Source: Paenarthrobacter aurescens | Lineage (GTDB): Bacteria; Actinomycetota; Actinomycetes; Actinomycetales; Micrococcaceae | Direction: 5' to 3' | NCBI RefSeq assembly: GCF_041549525.1 | Contig: NZ_CP157456.1 | Location: 4,092,001 to 4,156,000, forward strand | Length of the DNA stretch: 64,000 bases | Shown here: positions 7,582 through 18,666 of the stretch, piece by piece | How positions within the stretch are numbered: the stretch's first letter is position 1 | Layout of the letters: each line of letters begins with the position of its first letter | Position numbers and translations under genes: made by a program | The notes under the pieces: model-generated | The model's input: only the letters and a program-made list of their open reading frames with translations | The model's database searches: none | What the model was told of the DNA's origin: nothing

Positions 7582-9240
7582 ATGCAGCGGCTTGCCCCAG
7601 TCCGCTCACCGTTCACGATCCCACTCGTCGTCATCGTGCTCTTCCTGTCCGCCTGCGTCCCCTTTCAGGGTCAGCCGGGGCAGCCGGGCCAGCCGGGCCA
7701 GCGAATCCAGCCGGGCCAGCCGGGTTTCAGCGCACCCATCGCGGTGATCGGTCCAGCGCCGTCCAGGATTGATCCGCGGGGGTCTGCCCTCCAGGGATCC
7801 ATTATTGAGATGACCACGCGCACAGCCGGCCCAGCACCCACCGTTGCCACATGGCAATACATCAGTGGCGCGGAGGCATTCAACAACAGGCTCGATGACC
7901 GGTTGCTCGGTATTTTTGATGCCAGGGCCGGTGGGCGGCACCAAGCGGCGGCGCTCCCGGCCACCCCCGGCGCGCTGGTTGCCGACGGCGTTTCCATCAC
8001 CCACGAACTGGTCCTGGCCGCCGGAAGCGTTGTTGGTTCCAGGTTTGTGCAAACCACCATGAACGACGGCGTCCGGACCGGCCTCGTCCAGGAGGTCACC
8101 TACGAGGACCTCACCACAGGCGCCGTCACCTCCAGCGCCGCCCTCATCAACCCCGCCATGACCGGCAGCTTGCGGGCCATGCTTGGCAACGCCATCAGCC
8201 CGGTTTCAGCCACGTCGACTCCAGCCCCGGCCGCAACCTTGTCTCCATCCCCGGCTGCAACCCTGTCTACAACCCCGGCTGCAACCCTGTCTACAACCCC
8301 GGCTGCAACCCTGTCTACAACCCCGGCCCCCGCCCCGGGTTCCTTTGACGACGCCGCGTTGCTCACCGCCGTCGTGATTACCCCCGACGGTAATCTCAGC
8401 GTCACTATCCAACAGGACCCCGGAACGGGCTCGCCTCTGCCCCGCCCGCTGGCCGTGAGGCTGAACGCCGAAGCCACAGCCGATGTCCTTTCACCGGGAG
8501 GCCAGGCTCTCCGTGCTGCAGTGATCGGTGCTGCAGTGATCGGTGCTGCAGTGATCAGTGCCGCACCGTTCAAAGCTCCCCAGCCCTCGCCCGATGCCGA
8601 AGCGCATATCAACTGCGATCTCGTGGCCTGTGCGGCACTGACGTACGACGACCGGCCAAACGCCCAAACAACCCGCCTGTTGGCGATCCTGGCAAAGCAC
8701 AAGGTTTTAGCCACGTTCTTCCAACAGGGCGGATACGTCAGGGCCAGCCCGTCCGTGGCTAAAGCCGTGGCAACAGCGGGCCACACCATCGGCAACCACA
8801 CCATGAGTCACCCCAACCTCAGCAAATTGCCGCCAGCGGGCATCGCGGCCGAGGTCCAGGGGGCCACGAACGTCATTGAGGCAGCAACGGGAACAGCCCC
8901 GGCCTATGTCCGGCCACCATACGGAGCCACGAACAGCTCGGTGGCCGCTTCGGTGGGATTGCCCCAGATCCTCTGGGACGTTGACTCCCTGGACTGGCAG
9001 TCCAGGAACAAAGCCGTGTTCATCCCCCGGATCATGAACCTGGTCAAGCCCGGATCCATCATCCTCTTACACGACGTCCATGCCTCCACTGTGGACGGCC
9101 AGGCGGAACTCATTACCCGGCTCAAAGGCAAAGGTTTCCACCTGGTCACCCTGCCCCAGCTTTTCAAGGGAATCGAGTTGAAACCAGGCGCATCGTACAA
9201 GTGCCGCGGCACGGCGCCCGGGTGCGTTGCCGGACGCTGA
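7582..9240 (+). CDS. Secreted lipoprotein with C-terminal polysaccharide deacetylase (NodB) domain
   Basis: A 552-residue protein with an N-terminal lipoprotein signal (hydrophobic PLVVIVLFLSAC, lipid-accepting Cys in LSAC). A Gln-Pro-Gly repeat follows, then an uncharacterised region of about 160 residues, a low-complexity linker with ATLSTTPA repeats, and a NodB carbohydrate esterase domain (residues about 350-535). The metal and catalytic motifs are TYDD (354-357), HTMSH (406-410), RPPYGA, DVDSLDW and LLHD. The first motif lacks the usual Gly (TYDDRPN rather than TFDDGP). It probably deacetylates cell-wall peptidoglycan or a surface glycan outside the membrane. Three separate perfect DNA repeats make its length likely to vary between strains. 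Confidence 0.85.
   Translation: MQRLAPVRSPFTIPLVVIVLFLSACVPFQGQPGQPGQPGQRIQPGQPGFSAPIAVIGPAPSRIDPRGSALQGSIIEMTTRTAGPAPTVATWQYISGAEAFNNRLDDRLLGIFDARAGGRHQAAALPATPGALVADGVSITHELVLAAGSVVGSRFVQTTMNDGVRTGLVQEVTYEDLTTGAVTSSAALINPAMTGSLRAMLGNAISPVSATSTPAPAATLSPSPAATLSTTPAATLSTTPAATLSTTPAPAPGSFDDAALLTAVVITPDGNLSVTIQQDPGTGSPLPRPLAVRLNAEATADVLSPGGQALRAAVIGAAVIGAAVISAAPFKAPQPSPDAEAHINCDLVACAALTYDDRPNAQTTRLLAILAKHKVLATFFQQGGYVRASPSVAKAVATAGHTIGNHTMSHPNLSKLPPAGIAAEVQGATNVIEAATGTAPAYVRPPYGATNSSVAASVGLPQILWDVDSLDWQSRNKAVFIPRIMNLVKPGSIILLHDVHASTVDGQAELITRLKGKGFHLVTLPQLFKGIELKPGASYKCRGTAPGCVAGR
8230..8325 (+). repeat. 24-bp tandem repeat, 4 copies, in-frame
   Basis: Unit GCTGCAACCCTGTCTACAAC plus CCCG: three identical copies (8254-8277, 8278-8301, 8302-8325) after one degenerate copy (8230-8253). 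They encode AATLSTTP repeats in the linker of the deacetylase lipoprotein. Confidence 0.95.
8513..8557 (+). repeat. 15-bp tandem repeat, 3 copies, in-frame
   Basis: GTGCTGCAGTGATCG at 8513-8527 and 8528-8542, then a copy with one change at 8543-8557. It encodes the AAVIG repeats just before the NodB domain. Confidence 0.95.
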
Positions 9241-9288
9241 GCTCACCGGACGCTGAAGAACCTGAACCACTGAACTACTTCAACACAA

Positions 9289-9318
9289 CGCACGACGGCG
9301 GGAGGTCGCCGTCGTGCG
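9289..9318. terminator. Bidirectional terminator, CGACGGCG-family hairpin
   Basis: CGCACGACGGCG (9289-9300) pairs with CGCCGTCGTGCG (9307-9318), followed by TTTGTT. It lies between the convergent deacetylase and kinase genes. The following 70 bases hold short repeats (TGACTCGTTCGAG twice). Confidence 0.85.
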
Positions 9319-9401
9319 TTTGTTCAGTCGTGCGTTTGTTGACTCGTTCGAGTTTTGACTCGTTCGAGTATTCAGTCGCTCGTTTATTCAGGGAGCCGCG
9401 G

Positions 9402-10970
9402 CTACTTGCCCTCGCCAGGCCCCTTGGCTTTTTCAGGCTTTTTCTCACTCTTGCCGTTGCTCATTTCCTTGGCAAGGTCCGGGCCCGGAACCACAGCCGG
9501 GGCCGGCGCTTGTGCTGGTGCCGGCGCCGTGTCCTGGGCGGGCTCCTGCAGATTGATGACCTCGGCGGGCTGGACGCCGGTATTTCCAGCGTCAGCATTC
9601 CCTGTAGTTGCATTCCCGGTATCAGCGTTCCCGGCTTCGGTGGAGCCACCACCAGGAGTGGTGGCGTCACTCGGTATCACGGGCGCAACTGGTTGCGGGT
9701 CTGCTTGCGAAACGCCGGTGTCCGCAGGCTGGGTGGGGTCCACTGTCTTGCCTGAAGGGGCCAGACCCTGGGTAAGGATCAGGAGAGCGAGCGGAATGGT
9801 CACCGCTGCTGCTGCAACGCCCCGAACGGTCTTGGGCCGCCGTTTGCTGAAGGCCACCAGGCCGGTCACTGTTGCCTGTTTCCGGGTGGCTGCCCTCCCC
9901 GCCGGCCGCGAAGGCGCTGAATGTATGGAAGGTGCTGAATGCATGGAAGCCACAGAATGCGTAGAAGGCACCGGAGACACGGAAGGCAGCAGGGCGGTCC
10001 TTCGCCCGGACTGTATGCCGTCGTCGGCGAGCGCCTGCTCCACCTCGTGGGCGGTTGGACGCTTGGCGGGATCCATATCCGTCATGGCTTCAAGGAGTTC
10101 CCGCAGCGGACCGGGCAGTTCCAAGGGAACCTGCGGCGCGCGGTGAAGGCGGGCTGATGCCGTTTCGATGGGCGTGCCCGGGTACTCAGCCTTGCCCGTG
10201 AGGCATTCGAGGAGCACCAGGCCCAGCGAATAGATGTCGCTCGCGGGAGTCAGGCCCAGGCCTTGGGCTTGTTCCGGGCTGAGGTACTGGGCGGTCCCCA
10301 CAGTGAAGCCGGTGGCGGTGAGTCGGTTGTCGTTCATGACCAAGGCCACGCCAAAGTCCGCGAGCTTCACGGACTGTCCCAGTCCGTCGTCGTCGGATAC
10401 CAGGATGTTGGCCGGTTTGATGTCGCGGTGGATCACGCCGTGTTCATGGACCTGGGACAGTGCCCCGGCGAGCCGGATCCCGATCCTCGCGGTCTCAGGA
10501 ACGGTGAGAGGGCCATCGGCCAATATGGCGCGCAAATCCCGGCCTTGGGCCAGTTCCATCACCAAGTACGCGCGTTCTTCGTTGTTCCGCGTGTCTACGC
10601 CGGCGTCGAATGCTGCCACCAACCCGGGGTGATCAAAGGCTGCCAGGAGGCGCATTTCGTTTTCCTGGCGGGCACGGAACGATTCATCCCCTGATCCGGG
10701 GAGGAAGATCTTGATGGCCACGGATCGGCCCAGCAGGAGGTCGGTCCCTTGGTAGACCGCGGACATGGCTCCTCTGCCCAGCAGGGATTCCAGCTGGTAG
10801 CGGCCGTCCAGTATTTCTGTTGTCCCTGTTTCTGTTCCTGCGGTGTGTGTTCCTGCGGTGCCAGTTCCGGCGGTCTCGCTGGAGGTATGGAGTTGGGGGT
10901 CCACGGCCTCGTAGTTGTTGCCCACGAATGTCACGTCCTTCAGGCTTACCCGGAGCCACGGACCATTCAT
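9402..10970 (-). CDS. Serine/threonine protein kinase, PknB type, membrane-anchored
   Basis: A 522-residue Hanks-type kinase. The kinase domain spans residues about 57-315: glycine loop LLGRGAMSAVYQG, ATP-binding Lys in VAIKIF, catalytic loop HRDIKPANILV, DFG in LADFGVAL, and SPEQAQG and SDIYSLG downstream. A Ser/His/Ala linker leads to one membrane segment (VAAAAVTIPLALLILTQGLA, near residue 390). The extracellular tail of about 110 residues is Pro/Ala/Thr-rich with NADTGNATTGNADAGNTG repeats and a charged Lys end. There are no PASTA repeats, so a cell-wall-fragment sensor role is not supported. The N-terminus holds Thr-Ala-Gly repeats (AGTGTAGTHTAGTET). The ATG at 10970 has AGGA close by; a GTG slightly downstream is a possible alternative. 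Confidence 0.9.
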   Translation of the reverse strand: MNGPWLRVSLKDVTFVGNNYEAVDPQLHTSSETAGTGTAGTHTAGTETGTTEILDGRYQLESLLGRGAMSAVYQGTDLLLGRSVAIKIFLPGSGDESFRARQENEMRLLAAFDHPGLVAAFDAGVDTRNNEERAYLVMELAQGRDLRAILADGPLTVPETARIGIRLAGALSQVHEHGVIHRDIKPANILVSDDDGLGQSVKLADFGVALVMNDNRLTATGFTVGTAQYLSPEQAQGLGLTPASDIYSLGLVLLECLTGKAEYPGTPIETASARLHRAPQVPLELPGPLRELLEAMTDMDPAKRPTAHEVEQALADDGIQSGRRTALLPSVSPVPSTHSVASMHSAPSIHSAPSRPAGRAATRKQATVTGLVAFSKRRPKTVRGVAAAAVTIPLALLILTQGLAPSGKTVDPTQPADTGVSQADPQPVAPVIPSDATTPGGGSTEAGNADTGNATTGNADAGNTGVQPAEVINLQEPAQDTAPAPAQAPAPAVVPGPDLAKEMSNGKSEKKPEKAKGPGEGK

Positions 10971-11091
10971 CGTCCTGCGTCACCAAGTAATGCCGTCAAT
11001 CAAACTTTCACGATGGCCGCGCGGCCGTCTGCTTCAGCCACGTGCGGCCCAGGCAATGAGCCCAAACAGCATCATCCGGTTAACCAGATAA

Positions 11092-11105
11092 GTCATCAGG
11101 ATACT
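11092..11105 (-). promoter_or_regulatory. Shared upstream motif GTCATCAGGATACT
   Basis: The same 14 bases occur upstream of the DUF6458 gene (22493-22506). Here they lie 122-135 bp upstream of the kinase gene, in a 174-bp gap otherwise without features. Function unknown. Confidence 0.35.
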
Positions 11106-11144
11106 GATTAAAGAGCCGGAAGGGTAACGCGAGGACTCACATGA

Positions 11145-11807
11145 CTATAAGGGCCTACTGGGGTCGGAGTGGATCCGAAGCCGGTCCACCGCCGCGCGAA
11201 GCGTGCCTGCCGGAATGCCCAGCGACCATTCGGCCACGTCCGTGACGAAGCGTTTGAAGGCGTCATATTCAAACGACTCGGAGTTGTTGACGTAGGAACC
11301 AACGCCGTCGATGGCCACCCAAATCCGAATACAGGCCGCAAAGGGATCCTCCACGGAGAAGTCGCCGGAGTCGACGCCATCCTCAATGAGGGCGGTCAGT
11401 CGGTTGCGATCCAGGTATTCCTGACCCCGCAGCGCCTCAGTCAATGCCGGAATAAAGCGGCAAAGGTGCCGCGCATTGAGCCATAGCCGGCTGAGCTCCA
11501 AGGATTCGCGACCTTCGCTGCGCGAGACCAGGTGGGCCATGCGCTCGAGTGGGGTTCCGGCGTCGGGAAACAACTCTTCCCGCTCCTCCGAAACTGCGCG
11601 CACAAAGGCGGCGATCACCAGGTCTTCGGCGGCGGGGTAATAGTGACTGATCAGGCCAGGCCGTACACCCAGGCGGTCGGCGACGGCGCGGAGGGTGATC
11701 CGCTCCAGCCCCTCAGTTAAGGCAATGGAAGCGGCTTCGGCAAGGATCTCGGCGCGGCGCTCGTCAGGTAATTTTCGGACGCGTTGCGATGTGGGGCTTG
11801 ACACCAT
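11145..11807 (-). CDS. TetR-family regulator of the NCS1/amidase operon
   Basis: A 220-residue one-component repressor. The N-terminal HTH (RRAEILAEAASIALTEGLERITLRAVADRLGVRPGLISHYY) is a clear TetR domain and the rest is a helical ligand-binding domain with no assigned ligand. It is divergent from the permease/hydrolase operon starting at 11920. The spacer holds two palindromes with identical geometry (TTGG-N8-CCAA) at 11821-11836 and 11845-11860. Autorepression and control of the operon are therefore very likely; the inducer is probably the transported amide or a product. Confidence 0.88.
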   Translation of the reverse strand: MVSSPTSQRVRKLPDERRAEILAEAASIALTEGLERITLRAVADRLGVRPGLISHYYPAAEDLVIAAFVRAVSEEREELFPDAGTPLERMAHLVSRSEGRESLELSRLWLNARHLCRFIPALTEALRGQEYLDRNRLTALIEDGVDSGDFSVEDPFAACIRIWVAIDGVGSYVNNSESFEYDAFKRFVTDVAEWSLGIPAGTLRAAVDRLRIHSDPSRPL

Positions 11808-11817
11808 GCCGTTCAGT

Positions 11818-11839
11818 CTATTGGATTAGTGACCAATAG
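11818..11839. promoter_or_regulatory. TetR operator 1 (CTATTGG-N8-CCAATAG)
   Basis: CTATTGG (11818-11824) and CCAATAG (11833-11839) form a perfect 7-bp inverted repeat around 8 bases. The core is TTGG-N8-CCAA, the same as operator 2. It lies 11 bp before the tetR start codon. Confidence 0.75.
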
Positions 11840-11844
11840 CACGT

Positions 11845-11863
11845 TGGTCATGCGACCAATAGC
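11845..11863. promoter_or_regulatory. TetR operator 2 (TTGGTC-ATGC-GACCAA)
   Basis: A perfect 6-bp inverted repeat TTGGTC/GACCAA (11845-11860) with flanking TAGC. The 10-mer GACCAATAGC recurs from operator 1 (11831-11840) at 11854-11863, a 23-bp offset, about two helical turns. Confidence 0.75.
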
Positions 11864-11919
11864 GTCCATGGGCCGGTATCCCAACGGTGCGAACCGGTCC
11901 TTGCCCGAGAGGAACAGCG

Positions 11920-16234
<4,315 letters not shown>

Positions 16235-16245
16235 CCGCAGCCGAA

Positions 16246-16275
16246 CGCCCGACGGCGACCACCCGCCGTCGGGCG
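16246..16275 (+). terminator. Terminator, CGACGGCG-family variant
   Basis: CGCCCGACGGCG (16246-16257) pairs perfectly with CGCCGTCGGGCG (16264-16275) around ACCACC, followed by CTTCTT. It ends the permease-hydrolase-amidohydrolase operon. Confidence 0.88.
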
Positions 16276-16342
16276 CTTCTTCCGTGCTGTGCCGGGGTTA
16301 CGTGACGTAGGAAACTGCGGCGCAGAGCGCCTGCAAGGCACA

Positions 16343-16936
16343 ATGGAAGGCATGACCCTCACAACTTTCGCCCTCGTCCGTCACGGCCAAACCGATTGGA
16401 ACGCGGAGCGCAGGTTGCAAGGGGCCACTGACATACCTCTTAACGACGTCGGCCGCGGCCAGGCGCGCGACGCCGTCGCCTTCCTGTCCGGTCAGCAATG
16501 GGACACCGTGGTGTCCTCACCGCTGAGCCGCGCCGCCGAAACTGCGGAGATCATCGCCGAGGGTCTCGGCCTCAAGGTTGCCCGGCTGGTACCTGAACTC
16601 ACGGAGCGCAGCTTCGGTCCCGCCGAAGGACTCCAGGCCGGGCCCGAGCTGGAGGCACTGCGCATTCCCGGCGGTTTCCGCGGCGGGGAGAGCGACCAAG
16701 CCGCTGCTGATCGCGGCATTGCTGCTTTGGAATCCCTGGCTGAGGAATTTCCCGGCAAACGCGTCCTGGTGGTGGCACACGGCACCCTGATCCGGCTGAC
16801 GTTGAGCCGGGCGATCGGACGCACCTTGGACAGCGTGCAGAACGCAGTACTGAACCTGGCCCATCATCACGTGACCGACGGCTGGCAGCTGGAGTACTTC
16901 AACGGCGAGCGCGTCACGGCCGACGTCGAGTCCTGA
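16343..16936 (+). CDS. Histidine phosphatase family protein (phosphoglycerate-mutase-like)
   Basis: A 197-residue cytosolic phosphatase. The catalytic RHG motif is at the N-terminus (ALVRHGQTDWNAERRLQGATDIPLN), with the second Arg in SPLSRAAETA, the Glu in LTERSFG and the second catalytic His in VVAHGTLIRL. It is of a size with broad-specificity phosphatases of the PhoE/CobC group; the substrate is not predictable. The ATG at 16343 has AAGG 5 nt upstream; an ATG three codons later is an alternative. It is probably monocistronic, since a strong terminator precedes it. Confidence 0.88.
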   Translation: MEGMTLTTFALVRHGQTDWNAERRLQGATDIPLNDVGRGQARDAVAFLSGQQWDTVVSSPLSRAAETAEIIAEGLGLKVARLVPELTERSFGPAEGLQAGPELEALRIPGGFRGGESDQAAADRGIAALESLAEEFPGKRVLVVAHGTLIRLTLSRAIGRTLDSVQNAVLNLAHHHVTDGWQLEYFNGERVTADVES

Positions 16937-17046
16937 GCTGTTCTTCCCTCCCATCCCGCGCGGCTGGCGCAAACGTGGATCACCGATAGTGTTATCTCGG
17001 CTGGGAATGGCCCGGCTGGAAACGTAGCACCCAATGGGGGAATGAA

Positions 17047-17766
17047 GTGAAGAAGTTTGCGCTGCAAAGCGCCGGAATATCGGCGCTGGTAATGATGGCA
17101 TTGACCGGCTGTGGCGGGTCCACGGAATCCGCGGGATCCACGGAGGCAGCCACGCCGTCGGCAACTCCTACCGTAGCCAAGCAGTACACCAGTGATGAAC
17201 TCATGGCCATGGTCAAGCAGGTCAAGAGCCCGTCCGGCAAAGAGCTCACCGTTGTTTCAAGCGAAGAACTCGCGCAGGAAAATCCCATGAAGGCACTCCT
17301 GAGCATGTTCACCGTTGAACCTGCCGAGTGCAAGGACCTGGGAACCCTGGGTGGCTCTGAAGTTCTTGAGGGTTCCACTTCGGCCGCTGGCGGAGACTTG
17401 AACGCCGAGACCGGTGTCATGACCATGGTTACCCTGACGTCCGGTGTGGATGTTCAGAAACTGAAGGACAGCATGGCCAAGAGCGCCGATCAGGCCAGCA
17501 AGTGCGCCACCATGACGTTGTCCATGTCCGGCCAGTCCATGACCGTCTCCACGGAGAAGTTTGAAGGCATCAGCACGGTCCCGGGAACCCAGGGCTACAA
17601 GACTGCCATGTCCTCCGCCAGCGGCTCTTCCCAAACCACGTACATGGCGTACGTCATCAAAGACGGAGTCATGATCTCCGCTACAGCATCCGGAAAGGGC
17701 GCCGAGGCCGCTGGGGTGGCTGCCGCCGGCGCAATGATGGACCAGGCAGCTGCACTGATCAAGTAG
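17047..17766 (+). CDS. Predicted lipoprotein, function unknown
   Basis: A 239-residue protein with a clear lipoprotein signal: a basic start (MKKF), a hydrophobic stretch and the lipobox LTGC near residue 21. The mature part begins with a Ser/Thr/Ala linker (GGSTESAGSTEAATPSATPT). It then has a mixed domain rich in Thr, Ser and Met (VMTMVTLTSG, CATMTLSMSGQSMTVS, TYMAYVIKDGVMISATASG), resembling a beta-rich extracellular fold. I recognise no family. The GTG start follows GGGGGA 6 nt upstream. A 13-bp stem hairpin follows the stop. Confidence 0.75.
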   Translation: MKKFALQSAGISALVMMALTGCGGSTESAGSTEAATPSATPTVAKQYTSDELMAMVKQVKSPSGKELTVVSSEELAQENPMKALLSMFTVEPAECKDLGTLGGSEVLEGSTSAAGGDLNAETGVMTMVTLTSGVDVQKLKDSMAKSADQASKCATMTLSMSGQSMTVSTEKFEGISTVPGTQGYKTAMSSASGSSQTTYMAYVIKDGVMISATASGKGAEAAGVAAAGAMMDQAAALIK

Positions 17767-17780
17767 CTGGCGCTTCAGAG

Positions 17781-17820
17781 GCAAGGGCCGTGATCCTCAG
17801 GTGAGGTTCACGGCCCTTGC
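17781..17820 (+). terminator. Hairpin terminator after the lipoprotein gene
   Basis: GCAAGGGCCGTGA (17781-17793) pairs perfectly with TCACGGCCCTTGC (17808-17820) around a 14-nt loop. There is no U tract. It does not belong to the CGACGGCG family. Confidence 0.75.
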
Positions 17821-17829
17821 TGGCCCAGT

Positions 17830-17875
17830 GGGCAATGGGCAATGGGCAATGGGCAATGGGCAATGGGCAATGGGC
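17830..17875. repeat. 7-bp tandem repeat GGGCAAT, 6 copies plus partial
   Basis: Six perfect GGGCAAT units (17830-17871) and a trailing GGGC. It lies between a terminator hairpin and the 3' end of a convergent tetR gene. Perfect identity suggests recent slippage. Confidence 0.97.
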
Positions 17876-17888
17876 GCAGCCTACGCGG

Positions 17889-18533
17889 TTACCGGGCAGG
17901 TGCTGACACACCCCGGGCCACTATGAGCTCGAGCAGGTTCTCAGCTTTGAGGCCTAGAAGGGCAGCCGCGAGGTTCCCCATCAGGTCAAGCACGTACTCG
18001 CTGCTGGCACTTCCGGCCAGCACGTCCATCACCAGTCCATCTTCCTGCGCAACCAAGGTCCGGGCGATCTTGGCCGGGTCCAGAAGGGGCGTGAACTCGC
18101 CGGCGCTGGTTCCGGCGTCGATGATGTCCCGGTAGACGCGTTCCTGCGCCTTGGTCAATTCTTCCTGGATCCGGCGCTGCCCGGCATCGCGGAGCATGTG
18201 GGGCCAGTACTCGTAGAGGATCCGTGAGACGTCGTCGTCCAATCCGGCGGTAGTGCCGGCGCTGATAACCGCGGCGAGCCGCGCCGTCGGGCTCATGCCG
18301 GGGTCAACGGATTCAGCGAGCTTCTCAAGGAACCTGCCGGAGGAAGCCTGCACGGCGGCGGCGATGATCTCTGCATGGCTCCCGAAGTAGTACAGCACGG
18401 CGTTGGCGGCCATGCCCGCCTCTGCTGCAATGGCGCGCAGCGTAGCGCCCTCCGCGCCGTCACGGGCAGCCACAGCCTGGGCTGCAGCCACGATTTCCTG
18501 GCGCCGGATTTCCTTCTTGTCTACCTTTGCCAT
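17889..18533 (-). CDS. TetR-family regulator of the APC/nitrilase operon
   Basis: A 214-residue regulator. The N-terminal HTH reads RRQEIVAAAQAVAARDGAEGATLRAIAAEAGMAANAVLYYF, a standard TetR domain. The C-terminal helical domain resembles the BetI/PsrA-type group. It is divergent from the permease gene at 18667. Two 15-bp palindromes, TTGAATGGCATTCAA and TTGAATGTGATTCAA, sit 57 and 74 bp from its start and are the likely operators for both directions. The ligand is probably an amine or amide handled by the neighbouring permease and nitrilase. Confidence 0.88.
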   Translation of the reverse strand: MAKVDKKEIRRQEIVAAAQAVAARDGAEGATLRAIAAEAGMAANAVLYYFGSHAEIIAAAVQASSGRFLEKLAESVDPGMSPTARLAAVISAGTTAGLDDDVSRILYEYWPHMLRDAGQRRIQEELTKAQERVYRDIIDAGTSAGEFTPLLDPAKIARTLVAQEDGLVMDVLAGSASSEYVLDLMGNLAAALLGLKAENLLELIVARGVSAPAR

Positions 18534-18589
18534 GGCCGCTCCCCCGTGGACTCTTGAAAATTTCTGTTGACATTGACTCTAGACCGGTA

Positions 18590-18604
18590 TTGAATGGCAT
18601 TCAA
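18590..18604. promoter_or_regulatory. TetR operator A, TTGAATGGCATTCAA
   Basis: A perfect 15-bp palindrome (7+1+7) in the divergent promoter region. Its centre is 17 bp from the centre of operator B. Confidence 0.8.
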
Positions 18605-18606
18605 AT

Positions 18607-18621
18607 TTGAATGTGATTCAA
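18607..18621. promoter_or_regulatory. TetR operator B, TTGAATGTGATTCAA
   Basis: A 15-bp palindrome (6+3+6) with the same arms as operator A, two bases downstream of it. It lies 46 bp before the permease GTG. Confidence 0.8.
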
Positions 18622-18666
18622 ATAAATGACTTGAGATACCAACAACAGATTCAACGAGGAGTCTCC

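Noticed and set aside
6188..7609. Long minus-strand open frame continuing upstream of the MFS transporter start
   Set aside because: It is antisense to the histidine kinase gene, has no membrane or domain pattern, and a suitable ATG at 6187 gives a normal MFS length.
17830..17875. Possible CRISPR array
   Set aside because: Units are 7 bp and contiguous with no spacers, and no cas genes are present in the window.
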